Shown here: positions 32,338 to 39,953 of the stretch, in pieces
Position numbering within the stretch: the stretch's first letter is position 1
Layout of the letters: each line of letters begins with the position of its first letter
Origin: Vampirovibrio sp.
GTDB taxonomy: Bacteria; Cyanobacteriota; Vampirovibrionia; Vampirovibrionales; Vampirovibrionaceae
Direction of reading: 5' to 3'
NCBI GenBank assembly: GCA_021323475.1
Contig: JAJQJM010000016.1
Location: 1 to 42,999, forward strand
DNA length: 42,999 nucleotides
Position numbers and translations under genes: made by a program
The notes under the pieces: generated by a model
Told to the model about the DNA's origin: nothing
Database searches by the model: none
What the model saw: only the letters and a program-made list of their open reading frames with translations

Positions 32338-33102
32338 CTACGGGAGCAGGGTGAGGATTTCAGGCTCCCCTTTGGTAACCACTACTGTATGCTCAAAATG
32401 CGCTGAGGGCAAGTGATCTTTTGTAATGACCGTCCATTCGTCTTCCGCCGTATAGACGTCATCGCCCCCCAGATTAAACATGGGCTCAATTGCCAGCACG
32501 TTGCCTTCCTCTAAGCGGGGGCCCCGCTCTCCTGTGCGGAAGTTATGAATGAAGGGCGCTTCATGAGGCTTGCGGCCAACACCGTGCCCGCCGTAATTGC
32601 GCACCATCCCATAGCCGTATTTCAGACATACATCTTCAATAGCGCCTGATATATCTTCAAGATAGTTGCCCGGCACCATTTGAGCAATCCCTGCCAAAAG
32701 CCCTTCTTCAGTGGCTTTTAACAATTGCTCCAGATCTTTTGAAATTGTACCAACCGCCCATGTGACGGCAGAATCAGACACCATTCCTTTATAGGTCGTG
32801 CCACAGTCAATGCTGACTACATCACCGTCCTGAAGAATTTTATTGGGGTTTGGTATGCCATGCACGACTTCATCATTGACGGAAATGCAAAGTGTGGCGG
32901 GAAAGCCATAAAGCCCTTTAAAGGTGGGAATTCCACCGGATTTCCGAATATGGGCTTCTGCTATATCATTCAATTCCTGAGTGCTAATGCCGGGGCGAAT
33001 TGCATCTCGAACCATGACATGCGTTTCAGCGTTAATTTTTGCAGCAGCACGAATCAAGCTGATTTCATGCCGGGATTTTCGATCAATGCGTTCTGATGAC
33101 AT
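32338..33102 (-). CDS. map: methionine aminopeptidase, type I
   Basis: Removes the initiator methionine from new proteins. The 254-residue protein has all five metal ligands in context: 'VSIDCGTTYKGMVSDSAVTW' (two Asp), 'GGHGVGRKPHEAPF' (His), 'LAIEPMF' (Glu), and 'SAHFEHTVVV' (Glu). There is no N-terminal zinc or SH3-like extension. It lies eight bases after adk and 45 bases before infA, as in Cyanobacteria and Firmicutes. Confidence 0.98.
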   Translation of the reverse strand: MSSERIDRKSRHEISLIRAAAKINAETHVMVRDAIRPGISTQELNDIAEAHIRKSGGIPTFKGLYGFPATLCISVNDEVVHGIPNPNKILQDGDVVSIDCGTTYKGMVSDSAVTWAVGTISKDLEQLLKATEEGLLAGIAQMVPGNYLEDISGAIEDVCLKYGYGMVRNYGGHGVGRKPHEAPFIHNFRTGERGPRLEEGNVLAIEPMFNLGGDDVYTAEDEWTVITKDHLPSAHFEHTVVVTKGEPEILTLLP

Positions 33103-33110
33103 GGATTCTC

Positions 33111-33869
33111 CTACGAAGTCGGTGAAAGGCCTAATAAAGGCTGGATTTCCGCCTCGATGGCCTGTGTGACCAGGCTGGGGTCCTGCTCCCCATTGATTTC
33201 GACCAATTGCTGCGTTCCTTTAAAATACTCAATCAATGGATCGGTTTCTTTTTTGTATTCTTGAAGACGCTTTTCGACAGTTTCTGATTCATCATCAGGC
33301 CGAATAATCAATTCAGCTCCGTCGATATCGCAGAACCATATTTCACGGTTTTGCTCAAGTTTCTTCACTTTGGGAGCAAGCTTCGTGTCGTTGACATTAT
33401 AGACGTGTCTGGCATTTTTAGAGCAAAAACGCCTTCCTGTGGCACGTTGTTTCACAACATCCATCCCGACGTGCAGATATATCACTTTGGCTAGTTTGGC
33501 TTGCCACTCAGTACAGAGCTGGCTCAGTGCGTCAGCCTGTTCTTTATTCCGTGGGAATCCATCCAGGATAAACCCTCTTGAGGTTGGATGCTGGGAAGCC
33601 AAGTCTTCAAAGTTGGTCTTGAAAACTTTTACGACAGTCTCAATGGGTACCAATTTTCCATTGTTCATGTAAGATTCCAGCTCTGCTTTTAATACCGGAT
33701 CTTTGCCCTCTTTCATAATGGCCCGGAAGGATGCGCCCATGTCGAACGTTGGCAGATTGTAGCGCTGGGATAGAATTTGGGTTTGGGTTCCTTTTCCGCC
33801 GTTGGGTGGGGCAATAAAGGGAAAAAGAAGCTTTCCGGTCAATAAATTAGCAGAGGAACTGGTACTCAT
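33111..33869 (-). CDS. adk: divergent adenylate kinase-family nucleoside monophosphate kinase
   Basis: In adk position between secY and map. The 252-residue protein is recognisable from 'GFILDGFPRNKEQADAL', 'GRRFCSKN' and 'RPDDESETVEKRLQEY', which hold the arginines for phosphate transfer. Several usual residues are changed. The P-loop, normally GAPGSGKGT, reads APPNGGKGT (about 20-28), replacing the first glycine. The AMP-site STGDMLR becomes FDMGASFR, losing the threonine and aspartate. The LID is long and charged and lacks the four-cysteine or His/Cys zinc set (ARHVYNVNDTKLAPKVKKLEQ). It is also longer than usual (about 215). It may still interconvert ATP, ADP and AMP, with altered kinetics or specificity, or another adk may exist elsewhere. 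Placement and core motifs are clear; full activity is uncertain. Confidence 0.85.
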   Translation of the reverse strand: MSTSSSANLLTGKLLFPFIAPPNGGKGTQTQILSQRYNLPTFDMGASFRAIMKEGKDPVLKAELESYMNNGKLVPIETVVKVFKTNFEDLASQHPTSRGFILDGFPRNKEQADALSQLCTEWQAKLAKVIYLHVGMDVVKQRATGRRFCSKNARHVYNVNDTKLAPKVKKLEQNREIWFCDIDGAELIIRPDDESETVEKRLQEYKKETDPLIEYFKGTQQLVEINGEQDPSLVTQAIEAEIQPLLGLSPTS

Positions 33870-33896
33870 AACCGCCTGAACTCTTTCGTTGATGTC

Positions 33897-35228
33897 TTAC
33901 TTCAAAAAACCTTGATATTGACGGGCCAGTAGATGGACTCGGATTTGATTCACCGTATCCAGCGCCACACCTACCATAATGATTAGAGATGTTGCCCCAA
34001 GGCCGGCCAACGTGGAAATCCCTGTAAGGCTGGTTGCGGAACTGGCGACCAGGGTAATGATAGCCAAACCAAAAGCACCGATGAACGTAGTTCTACTGAG
34101 AATTTCTTCCAGTTTCTCTGCTGTGGGACGACCGGGCTTGATGCCAGGAATGGCGCTGCCGTATTTTTTCAGGTTATCGGCAATGTCCTTGGGCTGCATA
34201 CTCGGCACAATGGAGGTATAGAAGAAGGTGAAGAAGACAATCATCAGGAACTCAACCACAATATAGGCGGGTTTTCCGGCAGAAAAGTAAACCTCGTAAT
34301 AGCGAACGATATCGCTAATAACGCCCGTGGTGTGCTGTTGCTTCAGAATCGCAAAAATAGTGCTGGGGAAGGCCAGAACTGCGAAGGCGAAAATGATGGG
34401 CATTACGCCAGCCGCATTGATTTTGAACGGGATATGGGTATTTTGACCGCCGTAAATGCGATTGCCCACCTGCCGCTTGGCGCTGACAATAAAGATTTTC
34501 CGGGTTGCTTCCTGCAGTACAATAATTGCGCCGATGGTAACCAGGTAAATCAATAGCAGCACAACTAACAAGAATGACTTTTGCGGATCTCCGGCGACCA
34601 AGGTTTCCGTTTGGCCCCAGTAGAAGGGAATTCTTGATAAAATTCCCGCGAAAATCAACAAAGAGCCACCGTTGCCGACACCGCGCTCTGTAATCATTTC
34701 AGCAATCCACAGTGCGAAAACCGCACCGGCTGTTAATGTGAGAACAGCCTGAACATGAAAGACCCAGGGCACAATGTTGGGGTCAATTGCGCCTACGCTG
34801 CCAATCAGTCGCATAATTAGACTGGCTTGGAAAATAGCCAGCACAACCGTCAGGTAACGCGTGTATTGAGAGATCTTCCGGCGACCGGCTTCCCCTTCTT
34901 CCTTTTGCATCTCCTCCAGCCGTGGGATAACCACAGTGAGTAATTGCATAATGATGGAAGCCGTAATGTAAGGGCCAATCCCAAGTGCGAGAATTGAAAC
35001 GCTGGTTAAGGCGCCTCCCGAGAACATATCCAGAAAGCCAAGCATTTGATTGCCGAGCAATGCGGTGATTTTTTCAGGATGTACGCCCCAGACCGGGATT
35101 TGAGCCCCAAGCCTGAAGACCGCGATCATGACGGCGGTGAAGATTAATTTACCTTTAAGGCCGGAAGCCTCCCACATCGCTTGGATGTCGTCGACTCCCG
35201 GAATAACGCCTGCTTTGGGTTTAGCCAC
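33897..35228 (-). CDS. secY: preprotein translocase subunit SecY
   Basis: The channel of the Sec translocon in the inner membrane. The 443-residue protein has ten predicted helices, with '[17 protein letters not shown]', '[37 protein letters not shown]'-type loop 2, the ribosome/SecA-binding loop '[15 protein letters not shown]', and '[19 protein letters not shown]'. Standard length and place, 44 bases after rplO. Confidence 0.98.
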   Translation of the reverse strand: [443 protein letters not shown]

Positions 35229-35272
35229 CCGAAGAAACCTCTTAGAAAAACTTTGAACTTTCTTATTGTACT

Positions 35273-35782
35273 CTACGCTTCCGCGCCGACAAGCGTAATG
35301 GTGCCGCCTGCCGCTTCGATTTTCTCTCTGGCGGAAGGAGTTACGTAGTGCGCTTCAACGGAGATCTTGCGCTTCAGCTCGCCTTTGCCCAGCAAACGGA
35401 CGCCGTCGTGCTTGAGTTTCATCAGGCCGCCGGTCAGCAGCAATTCATAAGTCAGTTCATTTTCTTCAGGCAACAGGATTTGCTCCAGATCGCCAATATT
35501 CAATTCCAGCCAGTTTCTGCGGTTGATAACCTGGAAACCGTTAATCTTCGGCATACGGCGGTAGCCGGGCATTTGGCCGCCCTCAAATCCGCGCTTGCGG
35601 GAACGACCGGAACGCTGACCTTCACCGTTATGACCCCGGTTACTAGTTTTACCGGCGCCGCTGGCGCGACCGCGGCCAACACGTAATTTGGCTTTAACGG
35701 AACCTTTGGCAGGGCGCAAATCGGTCAGACTCAATGGTGCTTGAGCTTCGGTTTCGGCAGCTTGTTGAGATTGTTTTGCCAT
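35273..35782 (-). CDS. rplO: 50S ribosomal protein L15
   Basis: L15, a late assembly protein. The 169-residue protein has '[38 protein letters not shown]', '[19 protein letters not shown]', and '[21 protein letters not shown]'. The N-terminus carries about 20 extra residues ([17 protein letters not shown]). Two bases separate it from rpmD. Confidence 0.97.
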   Translation of the reverse strand: MAKQSQQAAETEAQAPLSLTDLRPAKGSVKAKLRVGRGRASGAGKTSNRGHNGEGQRSGRSRKRGFEGGQMPGYRRMPKINGFQVINRRNWLELNIGDLEQILLPEENELTYELLLTGGLMKLKHDGVRLLGKGELKRKISVEAHYVTPSAREKIEAAGGTITLVGAEA

Positions 35783-35784
35783 GA

Positions 35785-35997
35785 TTATGCGACCTCCACG
35801 GTGAGCAAATGGGAAATTTTGTTGATCATGCCACGAATAATCGGGGTGTCGTAGTGGACAACGCTGCGCTGAGATTTAGTCAGACCCAGAGCTTTAGCGA
35901 CACGACGATGTTTTTCGGGACGGCCCAGCAGGCTGCGCGTCAGGGTGATTTTAACCTGACGATCGCTTTTCTGTTGTTCGGATTGATTGGGGGACAT
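35785..35997 (-). CDS. rpmD: 50S ribosomal protein L30
   Basis: L30, small large-subunit protein. The 70-residue sequence matches from '[26 protein letters not shown]' to '[17 protein letters not shown]', with a short polar N-terminal extension ([13 protein letters not shown]). L30 is absent from many Cyanobacteria, so its presence here is a useful taxonomic note. Confidence 0.95.
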   Translation of the reverse strand: MSPNQSEQQKSDRQVKITLTRSLLGRPEKHRRVAKALGLTKSQRSVVHYDTPIIRGMINKISHLLTVEVA

Positions 35998-36026
35998 TGG
36001 AATTTCTCCAGACTTTCAAATAGGGT

Positions 36027-36749
36027 CTACAGCAGGATTTCTTTAACGGATTTGCCGCGGTTGCGCGCAATATGCTCGAAGGTGCGCAATTCGGCCAAGC
36101 CCTTCAACGTAGCGCGAGCCACGTTCAAAGGAGAGTTGGAGCCGAGCGACTTGGACAGGATGTTTTCAATGCCTGCCAATTCCAGCAACGCACGAGCAGC
36201 GCCACCTGCGATTACGCCAGTACCTTCGGATGCGGGACGCAGAACAACGATGCTGCCGCCTGCTTTACACTGAACCGGGTGAGGAATGGTGGTTTTGTGC
36301 AAAGGCACAGTAATCAGACTTTTCTTGGCTGCGGCAACGCCTTTTTGAATAGCGCCGATAACTTCGCTGGATTTGCCGATACCGATGCCAACTTCGCCTT
36401 TGCCGTTGCCGACAACCACAACAGCCCGGAAGGAGAGTTTTTTACCGCCCTTTACAACCTTGGTAACACGACGGATTTGAATGACTTTTTCTTTCCATTC
36501 GTTGCGCTCAGCATCGTCGGCTTGAGCAGGCTGGTTTCCGCCGCTACGGCCAGGACCGCGATCGGAAGGGCCGCGACCGCCGCCTCTTCTTTGACCTCTG
36601 TCACCGGGATTACCACCGCGTGGTTGACGACCTTGGTTACCGGCATCCGACGTCGCTCCAACTTGGTTGCTGGCAGCTGGCGTTTCAGAAATAGGGCTCT
36701 CAGCCACTTTTTCTTCGTTCAAGTCCGGGTTGTTGTTTTCGTTGGACAT
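36027..36749 (-). CDS. rpsE: 30S ribosomal protein S5 with RGG-rich N-terminal extension
   Basis: S5 guards decoding accuracy. The S5 core begins near residue 82 ('[33 protein letters not shown]') and includes '[27 protein letters not shown]' and '[19 protein letters not shown]'. Before it is an unusual 80-residue disordered extension, first acidic, then Arg/Gly-rich ([21 protein letters not shown]). This is the first gene of the operon here: no rplR, rplF or rpsH lies upstream, unlike most bacteria. It has a long leader and its own promoter. Confidence 0.97.
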   Translation of the reverse strand: MSNENNNPDLNEEKVAESPISETPAASNQVGATSDAGNQGRQPRGGNPGDRGQRRGGGRGPSDRGPGRSGGNQPAQADDAERNEWKEKVIQIRRVTKVVKGGKKLSFRAVVVVGNGKGEVGIGIGKSSEVIGAIQKGVAAAKKSLITVPLHKTTIPHPVQCKAGGSIVVLRPASEGTGVIAGGAARALLELAGIENILSKSLGSNSPLNVARATLKGLAELRTFEHIARNRGKSVKEILL

Positions 36750-36948
36750 TGCGTTTCGTTTCCTTATTTATCAGGTTTTTTATGTCTTTTGTATGAAACT
36801 GGGGAACACAGGCTCTGTCGGGCTGGCTTCTGCGGTCAGACTGGCGTTGAGAGGTGCTTCTGGACACATGCTGACACTTGGGGTGAGGTAGAAGCCGCGC
36901 CTACATAGTAAGACTCGGTACTGTAACAAAAGCATAGGGAGATGACAA
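36750..36948 (-). promoter_or_regulatory. promoter and long leader of the rpsE operon
   Basis: On the minus strand TTGTCA (36948-36943), 17-base spacer, TACAGT (36925-36920). A second choice is TTGTTA with TATGTA 16 bases on. The resulting leader of about 165 bases can fold (for example GGCTTCT with AGAAGCC), and could bind a ribosomal protein. GGAAAC lies just before the rpsE ATG. No reading frame resembling rplR is present in the 400-base gap to the divergent phosphatase gene. Confidence 0.45.
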
Positions 36949-37210
36949 GTTTTGGCCCAAAATTCAAAACTCTGTTTACAGTCCCCTATTTTTTACCACA
37001 AGGGATGAGGATGATCATCAAGAGACTTCAGTTTTTACATTGAGCGAACCGATAGGGTTTTCCTTCCATCTCGGGTAATATAGGCAAATATTCTTACTGC
37101 GATGCGGCAGTTGAGGTTGAGTTGCTGAAATCGGCTTCCTGTAAATACGAGTAGTGAAAACGGCTATGTTTGAGAAGAAACGCCCGGAAAACGTAGAAAG
37201 AGGACCATCA

Positions 37211-38161
37211 ATGAAGAGTCGGCTTATTATTGCGTTTGTATTTCTGATTTCTTGCTTCCTGCTGGTGTTTGGGCTGATGCGCCGAGAGCATATATCACCG
37301 GCCACGGCTGAATCACGAATTGATTCCCCCTTGCAAGCCATCAATAAGCTGAAATTGCCGCTCAAGAAAGATCGGGACTATCGATTTATTGCGTTTGGGG
37401 ACTGGGGCGCCGGAACGCCTTTTCAGAAGGATATTGCCGCTCAGGTGACCAAGCTTTATGACCGTGACCCGTATGATGCGGTGCTGATGCTGGGGGATAA
37501 CATTTATCCTACAGGCGATATCAAGAAGTTTGGCAAGGTCTATTTCACGGAAATGTATCCGGTTCTCATCCAAAACGGGGTGAATTTTATTGTGGCCTTG
37601 GGTAATCACGACCGACACGATTCCCATGAGTTAGACCAGTTGGCCTTTTTTCGGATGCCGGGCTTTTATTATCAGGTTAGCAAGCCTCATGTAGACTTTT
37701 TTGTGCTGGAAACCAATTTATTTGCCAAAGATCAAGTTCAGCAAAAATGGCTGGAGAAGGCGCTGAAAGACTCCAAAGCGGATTGGAAGATTGTAATGGG
37801 CCATCACCCCATCTATTCCTCCGGGGAACATGGGATGAATGCCGGCTTGAAAAAGACCTTGGAGCCGATCTTGGTTAAGTATAAGGCGGATATGTATCTG
37901 GCTGGCCATGATCACGAGTACGAGCGTTTCAAGCCCATCCAAGGCGTACAGCATATTGTTTCCGGCGGCGGTGGGGCCTATCTGCGGAATTTTAACAAGC
38001 CGCTGCCTGCGTCTATGGTTCGTTTGAAGGCACATCATTTCCTGAATTTCAATCTGACCGAAGCGGCCTTGAAAATGCAGGTCATCGATAAGACCGGCAA
38101 AACGATTGATCATGCCGTGTGGACCAAGGCCGGGCAGGCCCAAAAACTGGTAAAAGGTTAG
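37211..38161 (+). CDS. exported metallophosphoesterase (acid-phosphatase-like), paralogue 1
   Basis: A 316-residue phosphatase with an N-terminal membrane/signal segment (MKSRLIIAFVFLISCFLLVFGL). The calcineurin-like metal motifs are all present: GDWGAG, GDNIYPTG, GNHDRHD, GHHPIYSSG and GHDHEYER, as in tartrate-resistant/purple-acid-phosphatase type enzymes. It likely hydrolyses phosphomonoesters outside the cytoplasm. The ORF-track start (37154) is less likely than ATG 37211, which has AGAGGACC upstream and begins directly at the signal segment. A paralogue follows 57 bases downstream in the same direction; the two are similar over their full length, so they arose by tandem duplication. Divergent from rpsE. 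Confidence 0.88.
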   Translation: MKSRLIIAFVFLISCFLLVFGLMRREHISPATAESRIDSPLQAINKLKLPLKKDRDYRFIAFGDWGAGTPFQKDIAAQVTKLYDRDPYDAVLMLGDNIYPTGDIKKFGKVYFTEMYPVLIQNGVNFIVALGNHDRHDSHELDQLAFFRMPGFYYQVSKPHVDFFVLETNLFAKDQVQQKWLEKALKDSKADWKIVMGHHPIYSSGEHGMNAGLKKTLEPILVKYKADMYLAGHDHEYERFKPIQGVQHIVSGGGGAYLRNFNKPLPASMVRLKAHHFLNFNLTEAALKMQVIDKTGKTIDHAVWTKAGQAQKLVKG

Positions 38162-38218
38162 CGCAGGCTGATTCCTTGTGTTAGAGTTCCCACAATGGTT
38201 TGCTAAGTGGTTCATGGA

Positions 38219-39151
38219 ATGTTAAAGCGCTTTTTTTCTAGCCTGAAAATCAGACTTGCGCTGCTGTTTACGCTGATGGCGGTGGCGGGCTGGTGGGTTT
38301 GGGCCTATTTATGGAATGATTTTGATTTTTCGCGCCCGGAAACGCCGATTCCCTGTCAATCGCTAACGCCGGGCAGCAAACCGATGCGCTTTATCGCCTT
38401 TGGTGATTATGGCCAGGGAACCCCGTTTCAGAACCAACTCGGGCAGGTGATGGCTTCTGTCTACCGGCAAACGCCTTACGATATCGCCTTGCTGCTGGGT
38501 GATAACATATACCCGGACGGTAACATTCAGAAACTGGCAAAAACTCATTTCGAAGATCCCTATAAGCCACTCATCGATAATCAGGTTCGTTTCCTGGCGG
38601 CTATCGGCGATCATGATGATCATCGGGGGCATTTGGAAGATGAAATGGCCTACTTTAAAATGCCCGGCAAGTTTTATCAGGTATCGTACGGGCCGGTGGA
38701 CTTTTTCGTGCTGAACACCACGTTTTTTGTGCGCAGCCCGGAGCAAAGAGCCTGGATTGAGAAAGCGCTGGCTGGCAGCAAGGCGCGCTGGAAAATTGTG
38801 ATCGGCCATCACCCTTTGTATTCATCGGGCCGTAATGGCAATACGGAAGGGCTGCGGGAAATTCTGGAGCCCATGCTTATTAAGTATCACGCCGACTTGT
38901 ACCTGGCGGGCCATGACCACGACTATGAGCGATTCAAGCCTGTTTCGGGCGTGAGTTATGTGATTTCCGGCGGCGGCGGCAGTTATTTGTATGATTTTCG
39001 CCAAGTGCAGCCGGGCTCGCTGGTGCGGCTTAAAACCCATCATTTCTTGCTGTTCGAAGTGACCGATCAGCAACTTTTAATGAAGGCCATCAACCGTTTC
39101 GGCGATGTGATTGACTGTACCCTTTGGGAAAAAACACATAAACGGCTTTAG
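38219..39151 (+). CDS. exported metallophosphoesterase, paralogue 2, altered GNHD motif
   Basis: A 310-residue protein, paralogue of the preceding gene, with a basic N-terminus and hydrophobic segment (IRLALLFTLMAVAGWWVWAYL). Motifs GDYGQG, GDNIYPDG, GHHPLYSSG and GHDHDYER are kept, but the central GNHD reads GDHD (in AAIGDHDDH), replacing the metal-bridging asparagine with aspartate. Family knowledge says that Asn coordinates the second metal, so activity or metal choice may be altered. The start may be ATG 38219 or the GTG at 38207 four codons upstream; neither has a strong ribosome-binding site. Its end overlaps the convergent small membrane-protein gene by four bases. Confidence 0.85.
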   Translation: MLKRFFSSLKIRLALLFTLMAVAGWWVWAYLWNDFDFSRPETPIPCQSLTPGSKPMRFIAFGDYGQGTPFQNQLGQVMASVYRQTPYDIALLLGDNIYPDGNIQKLAKTHFEDPYKPLIDNQVRFLAAIGDHDDHRGHLEDEMAYFKMPGKFYQVSYGPVDFFVLNTTFFVRSPEQRAWIEKALAGSKARWKIVIGHHPLYSSGRNGNTEGLREILEPMLIKYHADLYLAGHDHDYERFKPVSGVSYVISGGGGSYLYDFRQVQPGSLVRLKTHHFLLFEVTDQQLLMKAINRFGDVIDCTLWEKTHKRL

Positions 39152-39480
39152 GATTGCCCGCTGCTTTTTTCCGCGCGTTTTAGTGCTGGGTTTTTCATAA
39201 GCCAATGAATGCCAAACAGCAAGCCGGTAATAATGGCTCCAATGCCAGGGCCGGCCAAGGCTTGAGCGTTGCTTGCATCCAAAACCAGTGCGGCCACTAG
39301 CTGAAATGCGCTGAAGCCAAATAACAGCACCATTAACAGGCAAACAGCATAGCGGTATACCTCAAATACGACTGCCAAGCGTTCTTCCATGGTTCCTCCT
39401 GCCCGATACACGTAATCCGATAACAGCAAGCCGCCAATAAACAGGCTTACCAGTAACATTCCCCCAGAAAAGAATTCCAT
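39148..39480 (-). CDS. small three-helix membrane protein
   Basis: A 110-residue protein not assigned to a family. Three hydrophobic segments: about 5-22 ('SGGMLLVSLFIGGLLLSDY'), 43-70 ('RYAVCLLMVLLFGFSAFQLVAALVLD') and 76-95 ('ALAGPGIGAIITGLLFGIHWLM'), with a basic, polar C-terminus. It converges on phosphatase 2 with a four-base overlap and shares the 241-base gap upstream with the XRE regulator, to which it is divergent. Confidence 0.65.
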   Translation of the reverse strand: MEFFSGGMLLVSLFIGGLLLSDYVYRAGGTMEERLAVVFEVYRYAVCLLMVLLFGFSAFQLVAALVLDASNAQALAGPGIGAIITGLLFGIHWLMKNPALKRAEKSSGQS

Positions 39481-39576
39481 CTTTAATATCCCGTACTCTT
39501 TTCTCCTGAGCCATTATTATAGAGGATTTACCGAAAGCCTGGAGACTCGGAAGCGTTTATGCCACAAATTATTGTG

Positions 39577-39626
39577 TATAATTTTGTAAAGTAACCTTCT
39601 TGTAGAGTAATCGTTTATAGAGTAAC
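39577..39626 (+). promoter_or_regulatory. promoter with three direct repeats upstream of the XRE gene
   Basis: TATAAT at 39577-39582 (weak -35 CGTTTA, spacer 17) is followed by TAAAGTAAC (39587-39595), TAGAGTAAT (39603-39611) and TAGAGTAAC (39618-39626), spaced 16 and 15 bases, that is, about one and a half helical turns. The position over the transcript start fits an operator for the XRE protein or another regulator. Confidence 0.5.
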
Positions 39627-39661
39627 CGGCCTGCAGGAAAGCAGGGTTTGTGGTTGATTAG

Positions 39662-39684
39662 AGGTTTATCTGCCTCTTTTTACC
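39662..39684 (+). promoter_or_regulatory. terminator-like hairpin in the XRE leader
   Basis: GAGG, TTTATCTG-containing loop, CCTC followed by TTTTT, about 40 bases before the XRE ATG. A second small stem, CCTGC/GCAGG, lies near 39631-39646. Either could attenuate the message. Confidence 0.35.
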
Positions 39685-39721
39685 TGGGATTTGGATAAGG
39701 GAAGAGTTAAACGGACACACT

Positions 39722-39937
39722 ATGAAAGTTAAAATTAAAGATGTGGCCAAGGATAAGAAAGGGTGGAGCCTGTATAAGCTTGCCAAGGAACTGGGCCTAC
39801 CCCAGCAAACGGTATACTCCTGGGCCAGCGGGCGAACCCAGCCCAGCTACGACAACATGGATCGCCTGTGCGATATCCTGGATTGCGGAGTCGGTGAGCT
39901 GTTTGAAGCCGATCCGGTGCAGCAAAAGCTGTTCTAG
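39722..39937 (+). CDS. XRE (Cro/C1-type) helix-turn-helix regulator
   Basis: A 71-residue DNA-binding protein that is almost only a helix-turn-helix: 'GWSLYKLAKELGLPQQTVYSWASGRTQPSYDNMDRLCDIL', followed by a short acidic tail (GVGELFEADPVQ). The pattern of 'sly.La...glp..tv..w..g...P....l..ic..L' is the XRE family norm. Such proteins bind as dimers, often to their own promoter; three direct repeats lie upstream. There is no linked toxin gene, protease domain or phage gene, so it appears to be a stand-alone regulator. GGGAAGAG is the likely ribosome-binding site. It converges on the pyrimidine phosphorylase gene, 16 bases away. Confidence 0.93.
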   Translation: MKVKIKDVAKDKKGWSLYKLAKELGLPQQTVYSWASGRTQPSYDNMDRLCDILDCGVGELFEADPVQQKLF

Positions 39938-39953
39938 CCTGTTTGTTTAAAGC

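Noticed and set aside
36750-37153. Possible remnant of rplR upstream of rpsE
   Set aside because: Minus-strand frames here (for example 37018-37365) show no L18 motif, so the gene is absent rather than decayed.
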